Source of the DNA: Aphrophora alni
Taxonomy: Eukaryota > Arthropoda > Insecta > Hemiptera > Aphrophoridae
DNA: 64,000 nt
Assembly (NCBI GenBank): GCA_963513935.1
Contig: OY740776.1
Coordinates: 10,570,724-10,634,723 of the forward strand
Direction of reading: 5' to 3'
Position 1 is the first letter of the stretch. Each line of letters begins with the position of its first letter. Under the pieces are notes generated by a model that saw only the letters and a program-made list of their open reading frames with translations, was not told the DNA's origin and made no database searches. This document shows, piece after piece, positions 10,871 to 23,796 of this stretch. The translations under genes and the position numbers were made by a program.

Positions 10871-11582
10871 GGAAGGAGAGTTGTTTTCTTCCTCTTTTAA
10901 TAAGGCGATAACGGTCGACAGATTTTTTTTTTCGTCTTAAATAAATAATATACATATATATTTTAAAATCTAGTTGAAACTGATTTTTATCCAATATCGC
11001 CTTTAAAAAACAAGGATAAATTAATACAGCCTAAACATTAGGTAAGTTAGCTCATTTTGTGTATCATCTGAATACATCAACGCATATGTAGAGGTCGTCA
11101 AAGCAGCTGATACACAACAAACTGCAAAATATAATACCGTCCAATCGTCAGCTGTAGTCCTTGTTAATTGTAATTTAATTTTTGTAAGGTAACGAAAACA
11201 TTCTAAAAATTAAATACATGTCTTCGAACCGAGTATATATAAATATTCAAGTATGTTTTCTGAGAAACAATAGGTAAAAAATATGTGAAATGTAATTAGT
11301 TATGTAAATGCTATGTAAGTTATAATACAAATGTTGGCACTCCTGATGCCTCTAAACTTTAACACCGCTTAACCCAAACTTAGCCTTTGACTCTATTAAC
11401 AAAGTGATGTTTAATTAAAAGTGTAAATGTTTACTTTGCTGTTAGTTTAAACCAACCTAAACTTGTAAGTAATTAATTTCTCCAAACTAACATAAGAGTT
11501 AAGTTACTAATTACAAATACAAATCTGCCTTTGTAGATCGTATGAATCACTAGAGCACTCTGGTGAATATACAACGAAAGAA
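10871..11582. other. spacer
   Basis: No gene. 11330-11420 resembles 3690-3800 in reverse complement. Confidence 0.4.
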
Positions 11583-12276
11583 AATTCTCCAAAACCACAA
11601 TAAAACACTAACACAAAGGCTGTATAATTATGTTAATTCTACCTTATGTACATTTCACTGTTATCTTCAGAGGTACAATACACACTAACCTTAATAACTA
11701 CAATTACTAATGACAGAAAATCCCCCAAAACCACAATAAAACACTAAAAACACAAAGACTGTATAGTTATGTTAATTCTACCTTGTGTACATTTCACTGT
11801 TATCTTTAGAGGTACAATACACACTAGCCCTAATAACTACAATTACTAATGACAGAAAATCCCCCAAAACCACAATAAAACACTAAAAACACAAAGACTG
11901 TATAGTTATGTTAATTCTACCTTGTGTACATTTCACTGTTATCTTTAGAGGTACAATACACACTAACCCTAATAACTACAATTACTAATGACAGAAAATC
12001 CCCCAAAACCACAATAAAACACTAAAAACACAAAGACTGTATAGTTATGTTAATTCTACCTTGTGTACATTTCACTGTTATCTTTAGAGGTACAATACAC
12101 ACTAACCCTAATAACTACAATTACTAATGACAGAAAATCCCCCAAAACCACAATAAAACACTAAAAACACAAAGACTGTATAGTTATGTTAATTCTACCT
12201 TGTGTACATTTCACTGTTATCTTCAGAGGTACAATACACACTAACCTTAATAACTACAATTACTACTGCAGCTAGT
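11583..12276. repeat. 139-bp tandem array with hairpin-GAAA motif
   Basis: Five units; the anchor CCCCCAAAACC falls at 11722, 11861, 12000 and 12139, an exact 139-base period. The middle units are nearly identical. On the minus strand each unit holds CTCTGAAGATAACAGTGAAATG. A single fuller copy at 63216-63360 keeps the hairpin arms. Tandem terminal repeats of Penelope-like elements have a similar organisation, but no RT is present. Confidence 0.9.
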
Positions 12277-12289
12277 CGTTCCCCCTTCA

Positions 12290-15200
12290 TCTGATCACCT
12301 CGTCCAATCATTTGGAATATTGTTTAATTTAGCAATAGCAGCTGATAAAAAACGTATATGCTTTAAATCGATAATTTTTTTTTTTTTTTTTAATCATTAG
12401 ATGTATATTTATCAAATGTATTGTGTTATAGGTTAACAAACACACGAGATAAACTGTTTAAAATAGCTGCCATTTTGACATTTTCAATTCGATTTTTTGA
12501 GTTTCAATGATTCTATAGTCTCCTGAACGATTATGTTTATATATTAATATAAGTGGTCGTTATCGACGGACGGACGTCAAATCGGAAATCATTTTTTTCA
12601 GTTTTCTAAAACAATGAAATTTGAAGATCAGGCAATAAAAAGAGAACAAAATCATCTACCAAATTTACCCTATACTTCGTATACTGGATATGCGATTATT
12701 CTCACTTAAAGAAAATATTAAAAACCCCCGTTTCAAATATTTATAACAACGACACTGCGTTGTCTGTTATAAAAGGGAATTGTCGTCCAATTAAACTTTA
12801 TTCGCCCTCAAGTTCTTTGAAACAAATGATTGCAGAGTTTTAATTATAAAAAGATCAAAAACTTAACTTTTATAAACCTCACAAATGTAAAGTTCGAGAA
12901 TCTTTGTAAGTTTAATTAAAATTATAAAATATGTTTTATACAACATCATTAGCAAGGAGAGTTAAAAGAAATCTTTGAAAAACAAATAATTATTCTTTTT
13001 AACGGAATAAAACGCTAAAAAGACCAGACGGTAATGAGAATCCCTGGGGCAGTCACTTAGCTATAAAATAAAATATAGCTTCATCGGAGAGGAAAGTAAA
13101 GTGGTGGAGTTGAAATATGGGTGTGGGATTTCAAATGTTCCCTTGGGATACACACAGACTATTTTCAGAATGACGGCTGACAATTGGCTTACTCGTATAT
13201 ACAGAGTGTAGAATAAGTCGGAATACACTTCGATATAGTTTAAATGGATTGATATATCAACGTAAATCTAACGCAAGAGTCGCTTTTACTCTCGTACCGC
13301 CGCATTAAATGTTTCAGATCAAAAATCTATTATGGATTTTAGTTAATTTGCATCATGATCGTTAGAGTCGAACTTGAGATATTCGGAATTTTTGTCTTAC
13401 ATTAGCGATCCATATATTCTTGAGTAATAGAATTTATTACGTCTGAAGACAGGAAACTTCGCTCACATATCCATTTCTATCAAAATTAGTTCACCTGTTT
13501 AGGTTGTTGAGAACTCCACAGACTGTAGGCGTCAGATAGACATAAAAAAAAACACTTTGTCATTATTCTGACAGAGTTTGTAAAGATTTTCAAGGCCACT
13601 TTATTTAGGCGTGTACACCTTTTAATACCGGGTGTTCAAAAAGTCTGGAAATTTTATTAATAAACGCTGAACAATGAAACTCTAGGATTACGTCCTCACT
13701 GTAGTTACTGACTTTTTGCTCATTTTAACTGTCTTTTTTCACTTTGGGGGGACGTCCTGTGGAGGAAGTCTAAAAAATCTTAAATGTAAGCATAGGTCGT
13801 GACTTGTGAATAGGTGGTGACGAAATTTGACTTGTGCTGTCAAATTTCGCTTAGCGTGAAGGATGACTCCAAAAGAGACCAGGTTAGAAATAATGGAAGA
13901 GCTGATTTGACTAATCTGTCAATTATACTGTTTAAACTTCTATACAAATATCAATTTCGATACAAGAATATTCATTTACCTACTGAAATTTCACATGAAA
14001 TGTTTAGGAAACTAACATTTTAATATTTTCTACTTAATTTAAACCAAATTACCTATACTAAGAAATTATTAATCTTTCTAATATCAAAGGAATGATCCTT
14101 CCAACCATGATACCTTCTACCCTATTCTGATTACAAATTCAAACATCAATGAAATAAAATCTACTCTAAAATATGCATACACTTTTTTTGTATTGACACA
14201 AACATTTTCATTTAGACAACTTAAATTTTCTTGTACTGTCTTAACTTTATTCAAATAACAATTCTGCATCTGTTATTCACTTACTAATTTTGAACATTTT
14301 AAAAACAGTGGGTCTTCATTCTGATTGCTTAAGAGGTGTTTGTTAGAAACCCTCCCTAGCGCTAATTCTTGTGAAACAGCCCCAATACAGTTAATTACGC
14401 TTGTTTACTTCAAATAATGAGTTAATTTGTTTATAATTCTGTGTATATGATTTTGTTTGATAACCTTCGAGATTTGTCTTACAAAAGGTTTATTTTAAAA
14501 CTACTTACAAATTAGTAGTAACACTCCCTCTCTCTCACTAGACACATTCACTAATTTTTAATATATTCTCGAATAACACTAACCACTTCACTTATTATTG
14601 ATGACCAATGGCAATATTACTTGTTATACTTTTTATTTATTACACCAAAATTACATTTTTATTTTATACTTCATGCGCTTGTTAACTCCAGGTGTTTTAA
14701 GTTCGACAGACTCTCCCCAAACTGATTTCTTCTTTCCTCACATCTACCCCTTGACTTTTTTTCATGTGGTTTTCTTAGTTGCCTTTGATTGAATAATATA
14801 TTCCTAGATTTCTCGCGATTGGCTTATCCTTTTTAAAATTTTCATTGTAGGCATTTAATTTTGTAGTGTTATGTCTATTCTCCATTCTCACGGAAATATT
14901 CTACCAGTGCGAATTCGTACTTTGATAAAATTAATACTGCTCACTTTTGAGTTTCACATGCGTTCCTACTTCCTGTCGAAATGATATCTGTTTCTGGCTT
15001 GTTCGAAGTGAATCTTTATTGAAATTTATTTATTTAGTGTGATTAGTTTATTTTTTCCTTGTAGTTCCACTCTGCGCCACGAGTAGCGTGCAGTGTAAGT
15101 TGCATAGTTGAAAATATTTTGATTTAAATTTGGAGTTTCGTTCGTTCTTTATGAATAAATTGTTTAAAAACATCTAAGTATTTTTGTTAATATTATTGTA

Positions 15201-15480
15201 CGTTATTTTCAAACTGAACTTCTATGTATTACTATTAATTTTTTATTTACAATACTATTATACTTAGAAACTATCGTTCAACTATTAGAAGGCGTTGTTG
15301 GAATAACCAAAGTACTTAGGCTTACGTGTTTATTAGGTTATGATTTTGCCTATAACACAAATAATATTACTATTGATATTGTTGGTCTATTGTAAGAATT
15401 TTTTTTTTTTATTATTATTATTACAACTGAGTACAAACCCATCTAGTAATTTACATTTAATAATATATAAAATATATATT
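12290..15480. other. long A+T-rich stretch, no gene
   Basis: Apart from a TACCGGGTGTTCAAAAAGTC end-like motif at about 13628 (with TCTTAAATGTAAGCATAGGTC at 13775-13800, shared with the elements at 17915, 26335 and 52378), I see no feature. The short open frames (13814-14023, 14598-14792) look random. Confidence 0.45.
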
Positions 15481-15491
15481 TTATGTGATTT

Positions 15492-15492
15492 A

Positions 15493-15530
<38 letters not shown>
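15492..15530. repeat. (TA)n microsatellite
   Basis: About 18 uninterrupted TA units inside an A+T-rich stretch. Confidence 0.95.
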
Positions 15531-15533
<3 letters not shown>

Positions 15534-16379
15534 GAATATTGATATAGTTTATATTGATAGTAATATTATAAATCGACAATATTAAAAACAATGTATTTCT
15601 TTTTTGTATTTTTGTAAAAATGTAATAATAGTTTTATTTACAAAAATCTAAAATTTGATTATTTTCATTATTATTTGATTCAAATACCTTTTTTTTTCTT
15701 TTGTATTATTTTCATAAAAATAAATTTTGATTTATCACATTTGCAGGCGTTCCATGACGCCTCATTTTTTAATTTTTTTAATTCATGGTATCTGTGCTAT
15801 TCCCCAACACAATTCAATATCTTTTTTTAATCAATCATAATACTTTACACTACTATAATGTAAAAGAATAGAAAGATAACACCTTTATTTTTGTAAAAGT
15901 AATATAAAAGCAAACTACTCTAATTGGTGGGATCTGTGGACATTTTATAGCTTCCAGGCTCTCGCTGTACCTATAATTACTATATTAGGCACTCACTCTG
16001 AAGTACCTATCCAACTGGATAAGCTGTTAAAGTGTAAAAGCTGGAATAACCTAAAGAATTGAGTTCGCGACAAAGTGCTTTTAACAGACAGTACTTGAAG
16101 AAGCTAACGATGTAGACAGCGTCCATTAGACTCAAGTAGGAGATGCGCAGAGACGAGTACGCATCTCCGGATAAAGGATTTACACTGTACTGATCATTTT
16201 ATTGTGTTTTTATAAATAGATAAATAGAAACCAATCTATTTACATCCTGTACAAATATAATAATAATCAAAATCAAAATTATACTAATAATATCAAAACT
16301 AAAAATTATGATTTTTATTTCCTCCCACTCTTTTTCCTTTTTTTTTAAAGGTGAAACCTCTCGCTTTTATAAAAAAAAT
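15531..16379. other. no feature seen
   Basis: A+T-rich spacer. Confidence 0.4.
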
Positions 16380-16835
16380 TTAAAGATGCCTAACACTCGA
16401 ATACACTAATAGCGTCAGTCTCTGTAGAGATCAACAGTTGGTCAAGAGAGACCTAATAGGAAAGCTAACAATTAAATTACCTTTAATGGTTTCCGCCAGG
16501 TGACTTCTTTTTTAAAACACTAACGCGTTTCAAAGCATCTGCTCCATCTTCAGAGTTCTTTTTCTTTTCACTCAGTGGAGATCGTTAACATATATATATA
16601 ATTTATACATTGCTTATCGTAACGCGACACTTGGGATGCGCATCATATCGATGTCCTAGGACACCTCACCTGGCGGAAACCATTAAAGGTAATTGTTAGT
16701 TAAAACAATAGTGACTTGGATACTAGCAACATGATTCTCTAATAGGAAAGTTGAAAGGTAAGGATCTAACAGAAAGACAACATCAAAGTGTAGATCTAGC
16801 TAGGACTTCTCGGAATTGTCACATCCTTACTAAAT
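16380..16835 (+). repeat. dispersed repeat R, interrupted copy
   Basis: The left part (CTAATAGCGTCAGTCTC, then GTTGGTCAAGAGAGACCTAA) and right part (GTAAGGATCTAACAGAAAGA, then TGTAGATCTAGCTAGG) join into one family R copy if 16465-16750 is removed. Confidence 0.7.
16465..16738. mobile_element. 274-bp palindromic insertion with 12-bp duplication
   Basis: Flanked by the direct repeat CTAATAGGAAAG (16453-16464 and 16739-16750), which is present once in other copies of the host repeat. The insert has inverted repeats of more than 27 bases: ATTACCTTTAATGGTTTCC then GCCAGGTG on the left and its exact complement ending at 16693. It also has a ~40-base unpaired tail on the right and a minus-strand CTGAAGATGGAGCAGATGC then TTTGAAACGCG hairpin-GAAA motif at 16524-16552. 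Confidence 0.85.
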
Positions 16836-17329
16836 ATATTGAACCCATGAAGGTTTGATTTTTCAAAATTGATTCTTAAGATTTTAATCAAATGTAGACT
16901 CCAAGAATTTTTTTTTCTCGAATCTCCTTAAAATGACAACTCGTGATCTAACCGTTAGAAAGACGTAAATAATTTCAAACTCGGTGCAGACTATTTTGAT
17001 AAAATTTTAGTGAATTGTGAATATTTATTACTTAAACAAAAGTAGTGCTTTCGACGGCTTATTTTGAATTATCTTGGGTTTTATTTTTTCGCCGGTTTAT
17101 TTTCTTTGGTCTTAAGGTAATATTTATAACCAAAAAAATTGTATTTGAATAAATGAAAACTGAAATAAAATTTAGGATTAAGATTCGAAAAATATGGAAA
17201 ACGAAAAAAAAACCTGAATATACATTCACCATTTTATAGGTATTTCAAAGTTTCATTGAATTATTTATCACTCATATTTTACAATAATAAACCAAAGTTT
17301 ATTATCATTCTCTGTTTGAAATTATTTGT

Positions 17330-17790
17330 TAATGATGGAAGTTCAATTTTATTATTATGCATTTTTCGGATGTTTGCCATCATTTGTGTGTTAAAAATCA
17401 AAACACGACGTTTCGGGAATAAGAATCAATTCTCGTTATCAAGTGACTAAAAACTAAAGAAACTTGAAACTAGAAAGTAAGCCTATGTAAGATGCATAGG
17501 ATGTATGTAAAGATATAAAGATGCAAAGATGCAAACACGCAAAGATGCAAACACGCAAAGATGTATGTAAGAAACTTAGCTCTGGGATGCATGCTTAGAT
17601 ATTAAGGTTGGTGGTATTCATATTTAATTTTACTTCTTACATAGGCTTAGTTTCTAGATTCATGTTTCTTTAGTTTTTAGTCACTTGATAACGGGGATTG
17701 GTTCTTATTCCCGAAACGTCGTGTTTTGATTTTTAACACACAAATGATAGCAAATGTCCGGAAAATGCATAATAATAAAATTTATTATCA
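17330..17790. mobile_element. inverted pair with hairpin-GAAA motif, family P1
   Basis: Arms at about 17330-17470 and 17635-17790 are reverse complements. Each holds the ACACGACGTTTCGGGAATAA motif and TTGATAACG, read on opposite strands. A third, single arm is at 28680-28900, which also matches the spacer (TCTAAGCATGCATC). No coding frame. The structure resembles Penelope-like terminal repeats in inverted orientation, but that is inference. Confidence 0.75.
17509..17575. repeat. short GATGCAAACACGCAAA tandem run
   Basis: Variants of AAAGATGCAAACACGC repeat three to four times between the P1 arms. Confidence 0.8.
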
Positions 17791-17914
17791 TGTTAAAACA
17801 TCTATTAGTGTTTTCATTTATTATACTACTCCAATAAAACAGTGCAATTATTGAATTTTAGGTTTATGGGTATGAAATGTGCACAATGCTAGCTTCATAA
17901 TGTGTGTAAGGAAA

Positions 17915-18200
17915 TATACAGGATGAGTTTTAAGTCCCTTCCCCCTCTCTTTTTATATGGTTTAAGTTAGATAACTCCACATATTTGGACCTAAATACCT
18001 TGGTTTTAATGGGCTCATTGACTGTCCTACTCCAATTGGAGGCAGCCCACAAGAAGTCAGAAGACATCTTAAATGAGAGCATAGGTCGATATACACATCA
18101 AATTAAAGGCCATTGTTAGTAGCCTAGAACACAGTGACCTAACCAGATCTCAAAAGGTTCATCCTATCGAAAATATCTGGGTCTTAAAGTTCGCAAAAGA
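17915..18200 (+). mobile_element. fragment of TACAGGRTG-end element
   Basis: Starts TACAGGATGAGTTTTAAG. It shares AAATGAGAGCATAGGT and GATCTCAAAAGGTTCA with 52378-52880 and, in reverse, with 26335-26848. No coding content. Confidence 0.5.
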
Positions 18201-19370
18201 GCATGTGTTAGAACGGCTGTTTACCGCCCTACTTTTTTTTAAAGTTTGCCACAGACTTTACCCTTCAAGCTGTTAGACACCTGAAAGAACTATCGTGTGT
18301 GGTATTAAAAAAATTTAAGGTATTACCGAAGTTCAAGACCTAAGTATTACCGGAGTCAACTAAAAATTTTAATATGAAGAGGGTCATGTGATATGTTGTG
18401 ATATTACGCTAAAAAAGATGGCGCAATTGGAATTTTAAAAAAAGGATGAGTTATTAATTTATTTTCTACAAAATTTGTGATCCCATTGTTTTGATTTTAT
18501 GTGTAAACCCTGTACGGTTGTGAAATGACGCAATTAAAAAAATAATTAAATCTAAACTCCATAAAATCAAGTTATTTTAATTTTTGTTTCAAGTGTAAAA
18601 ATTTATTTTTTGAATCGTTTAAAGGTGAAACGTATTTTATTGACGTTAAAGTTGGGAATATTTATTCAAAACCTACTTTCAAATATCTAATTTTATCTTC
18701 AATCTTCTGTATTTTGAACTGCTTAAAGGGTTTTGTCCCAGGAAAATTCGTTAAAACCACATAAATGGAGAGTTGTGTGGTAGTGCAGAGAAATAACCCA
18801 GGGCACATATTTCCATAACTATCAAGGAAACTCCGAAGAAACTATTTCAATTCATCAAGACCCAAATTAATGTAGTCTTTGAGAATGGGTGAAATATCAC
18901 CAGAATATATCAACAGAGGATGATAGTTGTACTCACCCTGCCTGATGATCAAGCAAAGACGTGGGACTTTACATACAATTTAAGTTCGGAAAGGTTTGAC
19001 TTAAGGGATTGAAGTATCTCACGCTGAACTTACTGCAGCAACAGGTTTGCCAACTTACACAGCCAAATAATAATTATTTGAGTTGAGATTGAGAGAAGTC
19101 TGACGTGTCTACTACTACATAACTGATTTCCCAAAATGTTGATCTCTCAACACAAATTTATAATATATCCCGTCAAATAGCCACGTGGAAAATTTACTAA
19201 AATCGATCCAAACGTTACATTTAGACTGTAAAGCACTGCACATAAGACAGAGGACGGATGCAGACAAACAGACATCATTCCAAAGACGATTTTTTCGAAG
19301 TCAGAGGACGTCAAAACGATATATCTACAAAAACTCTACATCAATTTTACTGACTAATTAGTTATGAATA
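18200..19370. other. no feature seen
   Basis: A+T-rich DNA without a recognisable gene or repeat structure. Confidence 0.4.
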
Positions 19371-19379
19371 AAACCTTAA

Positions 19380-20680
19380 AATTTCAAAGATCTATTATGA
19401 AATTGTTGTTGTAGGCCAGTAAAATTAGCCAAAAAACTTCTAAAGTATATTGCAATTCGTTCAGCATGTCATAATATAGAAAAAAAAAACATATATTTAG
19501 TGATTTCAGGGGATCCAACTTTGAACACCTGGAACATTGTATAAACAGCGGTTTAATGTCCTTATTTTTTGAGATAGTTTAAACGTTATACAATGGGTAT
19601 TTCAATTTTTTTTCACTATTAGAATACTCAAAAACTGTTAATTTGAGACATGGTAAGTTGAAATCAGTTACCAATTTGTTTAAATGATTGCAAAAAAACT
19701 AATCAATTTTCTAAAATTTTCACATATCTTTCATTCCTTGAGAAAATCACCTAGCCACTTGAAACTCTAAGAAAATAAACCTTTTATGACCCTAAAGTTA
19801 CGATTAAAAATTTAATAATTATTTTACGAGAAATTTAATTTATTTATTACAAAAGGGTACTAATGTTTAATAAAATTTGACCCAGTTGCAGTTGTTGTAG
19901 AAGGCTCACCTGGGGCTCATTTTTACGGTGTCGTGCCATCTCATCCAGATTCCACGGACGTAGGGCAGGGGGTTAATTCTTTACCCGCCAACTAGTGCCA
20001 TCTCGTCCAAAAACCTATGCTATTGTTTACTTGACAGGTCTACAAAAACTATTGGAACGTTTGTAGTAGCCTACCTTTATAATTTTATAAAATTCTTATT
20101 ATTTATTTGTACATATAAATCATGTACAATCATGTTAGAACTAGGCTCCAGGTTGCGCAGTTCAACAACAGTCTGTTCTAATGTTTCACCTCAAGGTTTG
20201 TAGAATATGAAGCCGCTTGTATATTAACAGAATTAATTGACATAAATTACAAATAAAATCTTAAAATATTCAAAGCGGCCGTTAGGTTAGGTTATGTTAG
20301 GTTAATCAACTGTAAAACTGCACTGGACGAGATGGCACTTTTTTCTAGGAAATTGTATGTTGGATGAGATGGCACTACATCCATTTTTACATCGAGACTT
20401 ATATTTTATGTGTATGTTTAGAGCAAATCAAATTTTCATTATTTTAATCTTCAAAATGGCGTCTGAAAAAGTGGGACACTTCTTAAAGTTGGATCCCCTG
20501 AAATGCCGTACACTTTATCACTAAATATATCGGTTTATCCTAATGGAACAAACTACAATATACATTTTGACTAATTTTAATGACCTGTTGTATTTTAGTC
20601 CAATTTATGACAAACGTTTTAATGTTCCTTGAAAATTATTGAGAAAAATAGTCGTTCCAAAAATCCGTTTCTTAATCAAT
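19380..20680. mobile_element. inverted-repeat element hosting MITE A
   Basis: GATTTCAGGGGATCCAACTT on the left (about 19503) is repeated in inverted form at about 20485-20510, and the A+T-rich flanks (ATATATTTAGTGAT, ATATTGCAATTCG) also match inverted up to ~20600. Moderately diverged. Ends not fixed. Confidence 0.55.
19927..20382. mobile_element. MITE family A, copy 1 (8-bp TSD)
   Basis: The left end GGTGTCGTGCCATCTCATCC and right end GGATGAGATGGCACTACATCC form the terminal inverted repeat. Exact 8-bp duplication ATTTTTAC at 19919-19926 and 20383-20390. 456 bases, no frame of note, includes TTAGG-like units at 20282-20305. Copy 2 (30372-32213) is the fuller version; this copy lacks about 150 internal bases. 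The TSD length fits hAT-type non-autonomous elements. Confidence 0.92.
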
Positions 20681-21215
20681 TTTTTTTTTTGGAATTTTCA
20701 TTAAATCTACTCCCCTATAATGAGCCTGCATAGATTATTCTGTTTATTTTGCGCTTTGTCAATGCCAATATTGACGTCGTTAAACTAAAAGATAAGAATA
20801 AACCTTTTTCAAGCCAAATGATTTTAACATTGTAAATGTTAGAGAGACTATCAAAAAACTTTTCTCTTGTGATGAAACTTAGCTTTAAACATTTCTATGA
20901 AATGAGTTGAGGGAAATTAATTTCGGTTATAAAGTCCCTCCGCCTTCATAACTTGACGTAGGCAACTCAACGTACTCTGGGGTATATATACTAGTATTTA
21001 ATATCTAACGGCTGTTTCAGTTCCAGACACGCCCATCGAGTATTTACGTTGTGTCAGTAAAAATCTATAACTAGTTGATGGGAGCCATCATCGTACTTAC
21101 CCAGCCTCATCATACAAAGTAATACGAGAATATCCTCTAACTGTAAGTACTGACCAAATTTTGGGTTATTGATCTTCACACTTTCAAATTATAAGGAAAT
21201 TTTCCTTATAGCCTA

Positions 21216-21476
21216 GATACCATCTAACCTAACCTAACCAAACCAAACCTAACCAAACCTAACCAAAATTAACCAAACCAAACCGTAACCTAACCTAAAC
21301 TAACCAAACCAAACCTAACCAAACCAAACCTAACCTAACCTAACCCTATCTTAACCAAACCTAACCTAACCACATCTAACCTAACCTAACCTAACCTAAC
21401 CTAACCAAGCCCTAACCCAAACCTTACCTAACCACATCTAACCTAACCTAACCAAACCTAACCTAACCAAAACGTA
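21216..21476. repeat. degenerate (CCTAA)n telomere-like tract
   Basis: About 260 bases of CCTAA units mixed with CCAAA variants, i.e. the insect telomere motif TTAGG on the minus strand. It is an interstitial tract, since unrelated sequence continues on both sides. Confidence 0.9.
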
Positions 21477-21569
21477 GGTTAGAGTCGTGTTTTGATAAAT
21501 TAAATATTCTTTATAAAATCTACGAACCATTTTATTTTATTCTTATATTCATATTGAGCTTAATTTGTC

Positions 21570-21960
21570 CGTCTCCAATCTTGTCTTTTTTCAAGTGATT
21601 ACTAGTTTCGACAGAAAACTGTCATCATCAGATCTTCACAAACTTTTTTTTCTTTCTAAGAACGGCAATATGAATGCTGTCAAAAACGAACACATGTTAT
21701 AAGATGATAAAAAGATAACACAATTATACAAAAACGTTTTGTGGATCCCAGTTCTCCAAAGTCCCACTCAACTTTCACACACAATAGGATCCTCGTTTTT
21801 TATTTAGCTGCGTTCTTGTTTATCATCTTATAACATACGTTCGTTTCGACAACATTTATACTGAATCTACGTCCAATTTACTTGTATACTCGTTCTTAAA
21901 ACTTTAGTGAAGACCTGACGATGACAGTACTCTGTCGAAACTAGTAATAATTTTATTTTA
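21570..21960. mobile_element. inverted pair with hairpin-GAAA motif, family P2
   Basis: Arms at about 21590-21725 and 21805-21955 are inverted copies sharing TTATAAGATGATAAA and ATTACTAGTTTCGACAG. Each arm holds CTGAYGATGACAG, a short loop and CTGTCGAAAC (21605-21631 minus, 21914-21941 plus). Confidence 0.8.
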
Positions 21961-22835
21961 AACAGAAGAATGAAACGAAAAAATAAGGTGGTCATTTGTT
22001 ACTATTTTATTATTATTATTTTTTTACTAATGGCCCAAAAAACGAAAATGTTTGTCCAATTTCTGATTAACACATTTTCTTCAAGTCTTTAGAATTTTAA
22101 TTTTGTTGCTAAAATCCTGTACCGAAATCGTTTTATCTGATTTCAGAAATAAAAAACCAATTTTATCGTTTTCTCCTATCCTCAAATTCTGAGTTATTCA
22201 CAACTGGAAAAAAAAACTTCTCAAGATATGTCAAAACACCAAATTACAAAATTCTTTAGGCAATTCAACCAATCGAACATCATTTCACAAAACGCTATTG
22301 TCGTCACTTAAAGTTTTCTATAACCTACTACTAATGTGAGAAAGTAAGATAAATAAATTTGATTATACATAAATGATCTTTGAACATTTCTTAGTTGATT
22401 GTGAACATAAAAATCTCAAACAACGTTATTTCCCTCTTGTTATAAAAGCGCGTAGTGTAAAAAGGAAGAGCAGGGAATGATGTCACCCCCCCTTTATCCC
22501 GTTCTCACGGACTATTTAACTTTACCCCTCATTCATTCATACTCCCATATTGCACGCTCTGTTTCTCTTCTATGGATGAATTGCTCAAATTATCGTCTCT
22601 CAAATCCTTTGCCTTAACCGATGACCGAAAGACTGTTTTAACTAGGGAAGAATTTAATTAAATTCATAATTTCCCGTAGGAACAATACAGAGTGTTTCAA
22701 AAACTATGTTACAATTTAAAATCAAAAAATCGGTTAAGGTGTTTTTTTTAAAGGATAACACATCAAGTTTGACTCGCGTTTATGTCAAAACAGAAACGCC
22801 ACTCTCTCAATGGCTCACTCTAGTAACTACGTTAG
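21961..22835. other. spacer
   Basis: No gene. ACAGAGTGTTTCAAAAACTA at about 22690 resembles the ACAGGGTGT element ends. Confidence 0.4.
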
Positions 22836-22839
22836 CAAT

Positions 22840-22970
22840 CCCGAGATACTTTAGCTGAACGTACACCTTTTTTCAAGTTCTCTAGATCTCTCTATTTCAT
22901 CTTTCCTATCAGGTTCCTCTTGATCAACTCCTGTTTTCATTAGAGTATTCCATACCTTGGAGTTTTTATT
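22840..22970 (-). repeat. dispersed repeat R, minus copy
   Basis: The reverse complement reads GATCAAGAGGAACCTGATAG then GAAAGATGAAATAGAGAGATC, as in family R. Confidence 0.6.
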
Positions 22971-23084
22971 TAATGTTCATTCTTCAATTTTTTCTTTATA
23001 AGCCGATGATGACCAAAAGGGTTTTTAATCTTTAAATAACAAAAATATATACAGAAGCACCACCACTATTGGCAATTTTATCCA

Positions 23085-23290
23085 GTATATTAAGAATCCT
23101 CCAGGTAGACCTGCAATTTACAATGGTCACATGGAAGTTGAAACCAAGACAAGACAAGACAGCAGCAAACCATTCTCACGCATTGGTAATCCCGAAGCAC
23201 TCTTGCTAGATTTACACTGTATTAATGTAGTTTTTGTTGTACCATGTCTCTCTTAACCAAAACTTGATCTTTTCCGAAGCTGACGCTAAC
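23085..23290 (-). repeat. dispersed repeat R with duplicated flank
   Basis: AATCCTCCAGGTAGACCT and CACATGGAAGTTGAAAC are repeated at 23540-23580 and 24510-24560. The following 23170-23290 is a minus copy of family R. Confidence 0.55.
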
Positions 23291-23329
23291 ATATTTCTCT
23301 AAGGCTAATATATAATTTATAGGGGGCTT

Positions 23330-23730
23330 TGGTGTTTATTTTATGTTATTTCATTCCTTTTTTTAAAGCGTCGATATATGATACTATTTTTCTGCTAAAA
23401 GACAAGACTAAAAAGAATGACCACGAACATTTCGTTTGGAAATGGCTACTTTCACTGGTGCTTTACATGATTGCTGTGTTTTGTTTTCATAAAACAAACT
23501 CTGCGGCAACAGTTCAGAGTAATTTTCGTACCCAGTGTAGTGAGATCCTCCAATTTACAATGTTCACATGGTAGTTGAAAACAGAAAAATAGCTATGCAT
23601 TCTTACACATTGCAATCTTGAAGTACCTTAGTTAGGTCTCTACTTTTTAATGTAGTTTTTGTTAGTCCCATTAATGTAACTTTTTTACCATGTCTCTCTT
23701 GTTCAAAACTTGTTCTTTTTCCACCCTGAC
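23330..23730. repeat. duplicated block (copy a) plus R tail
   Basis: 23390-23600 and 24380-24600 are direct copies sharing GGCTACTTTCACTG, CAGTTCAGAGTAATTTTCGT and GCATTCTTACACAT. An open frame at 23329-23574 lies here but is not open in the second copy, so it is probably not coding. 23580-23730 is family R, minus. Confidence 0.6.
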
Positions 23731-23796
23731 GCCAATAGATTATTGATTTTTTTTTAATTATTTGATTTTTCCGCTTATAAGTTCTTACTAGCAAGT

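Noticed and set aside
11583..12276. CRISPR-like array
   Set aside because: Units are fully identical along their length with no variable spacers, and the DNA is eukaryotic.
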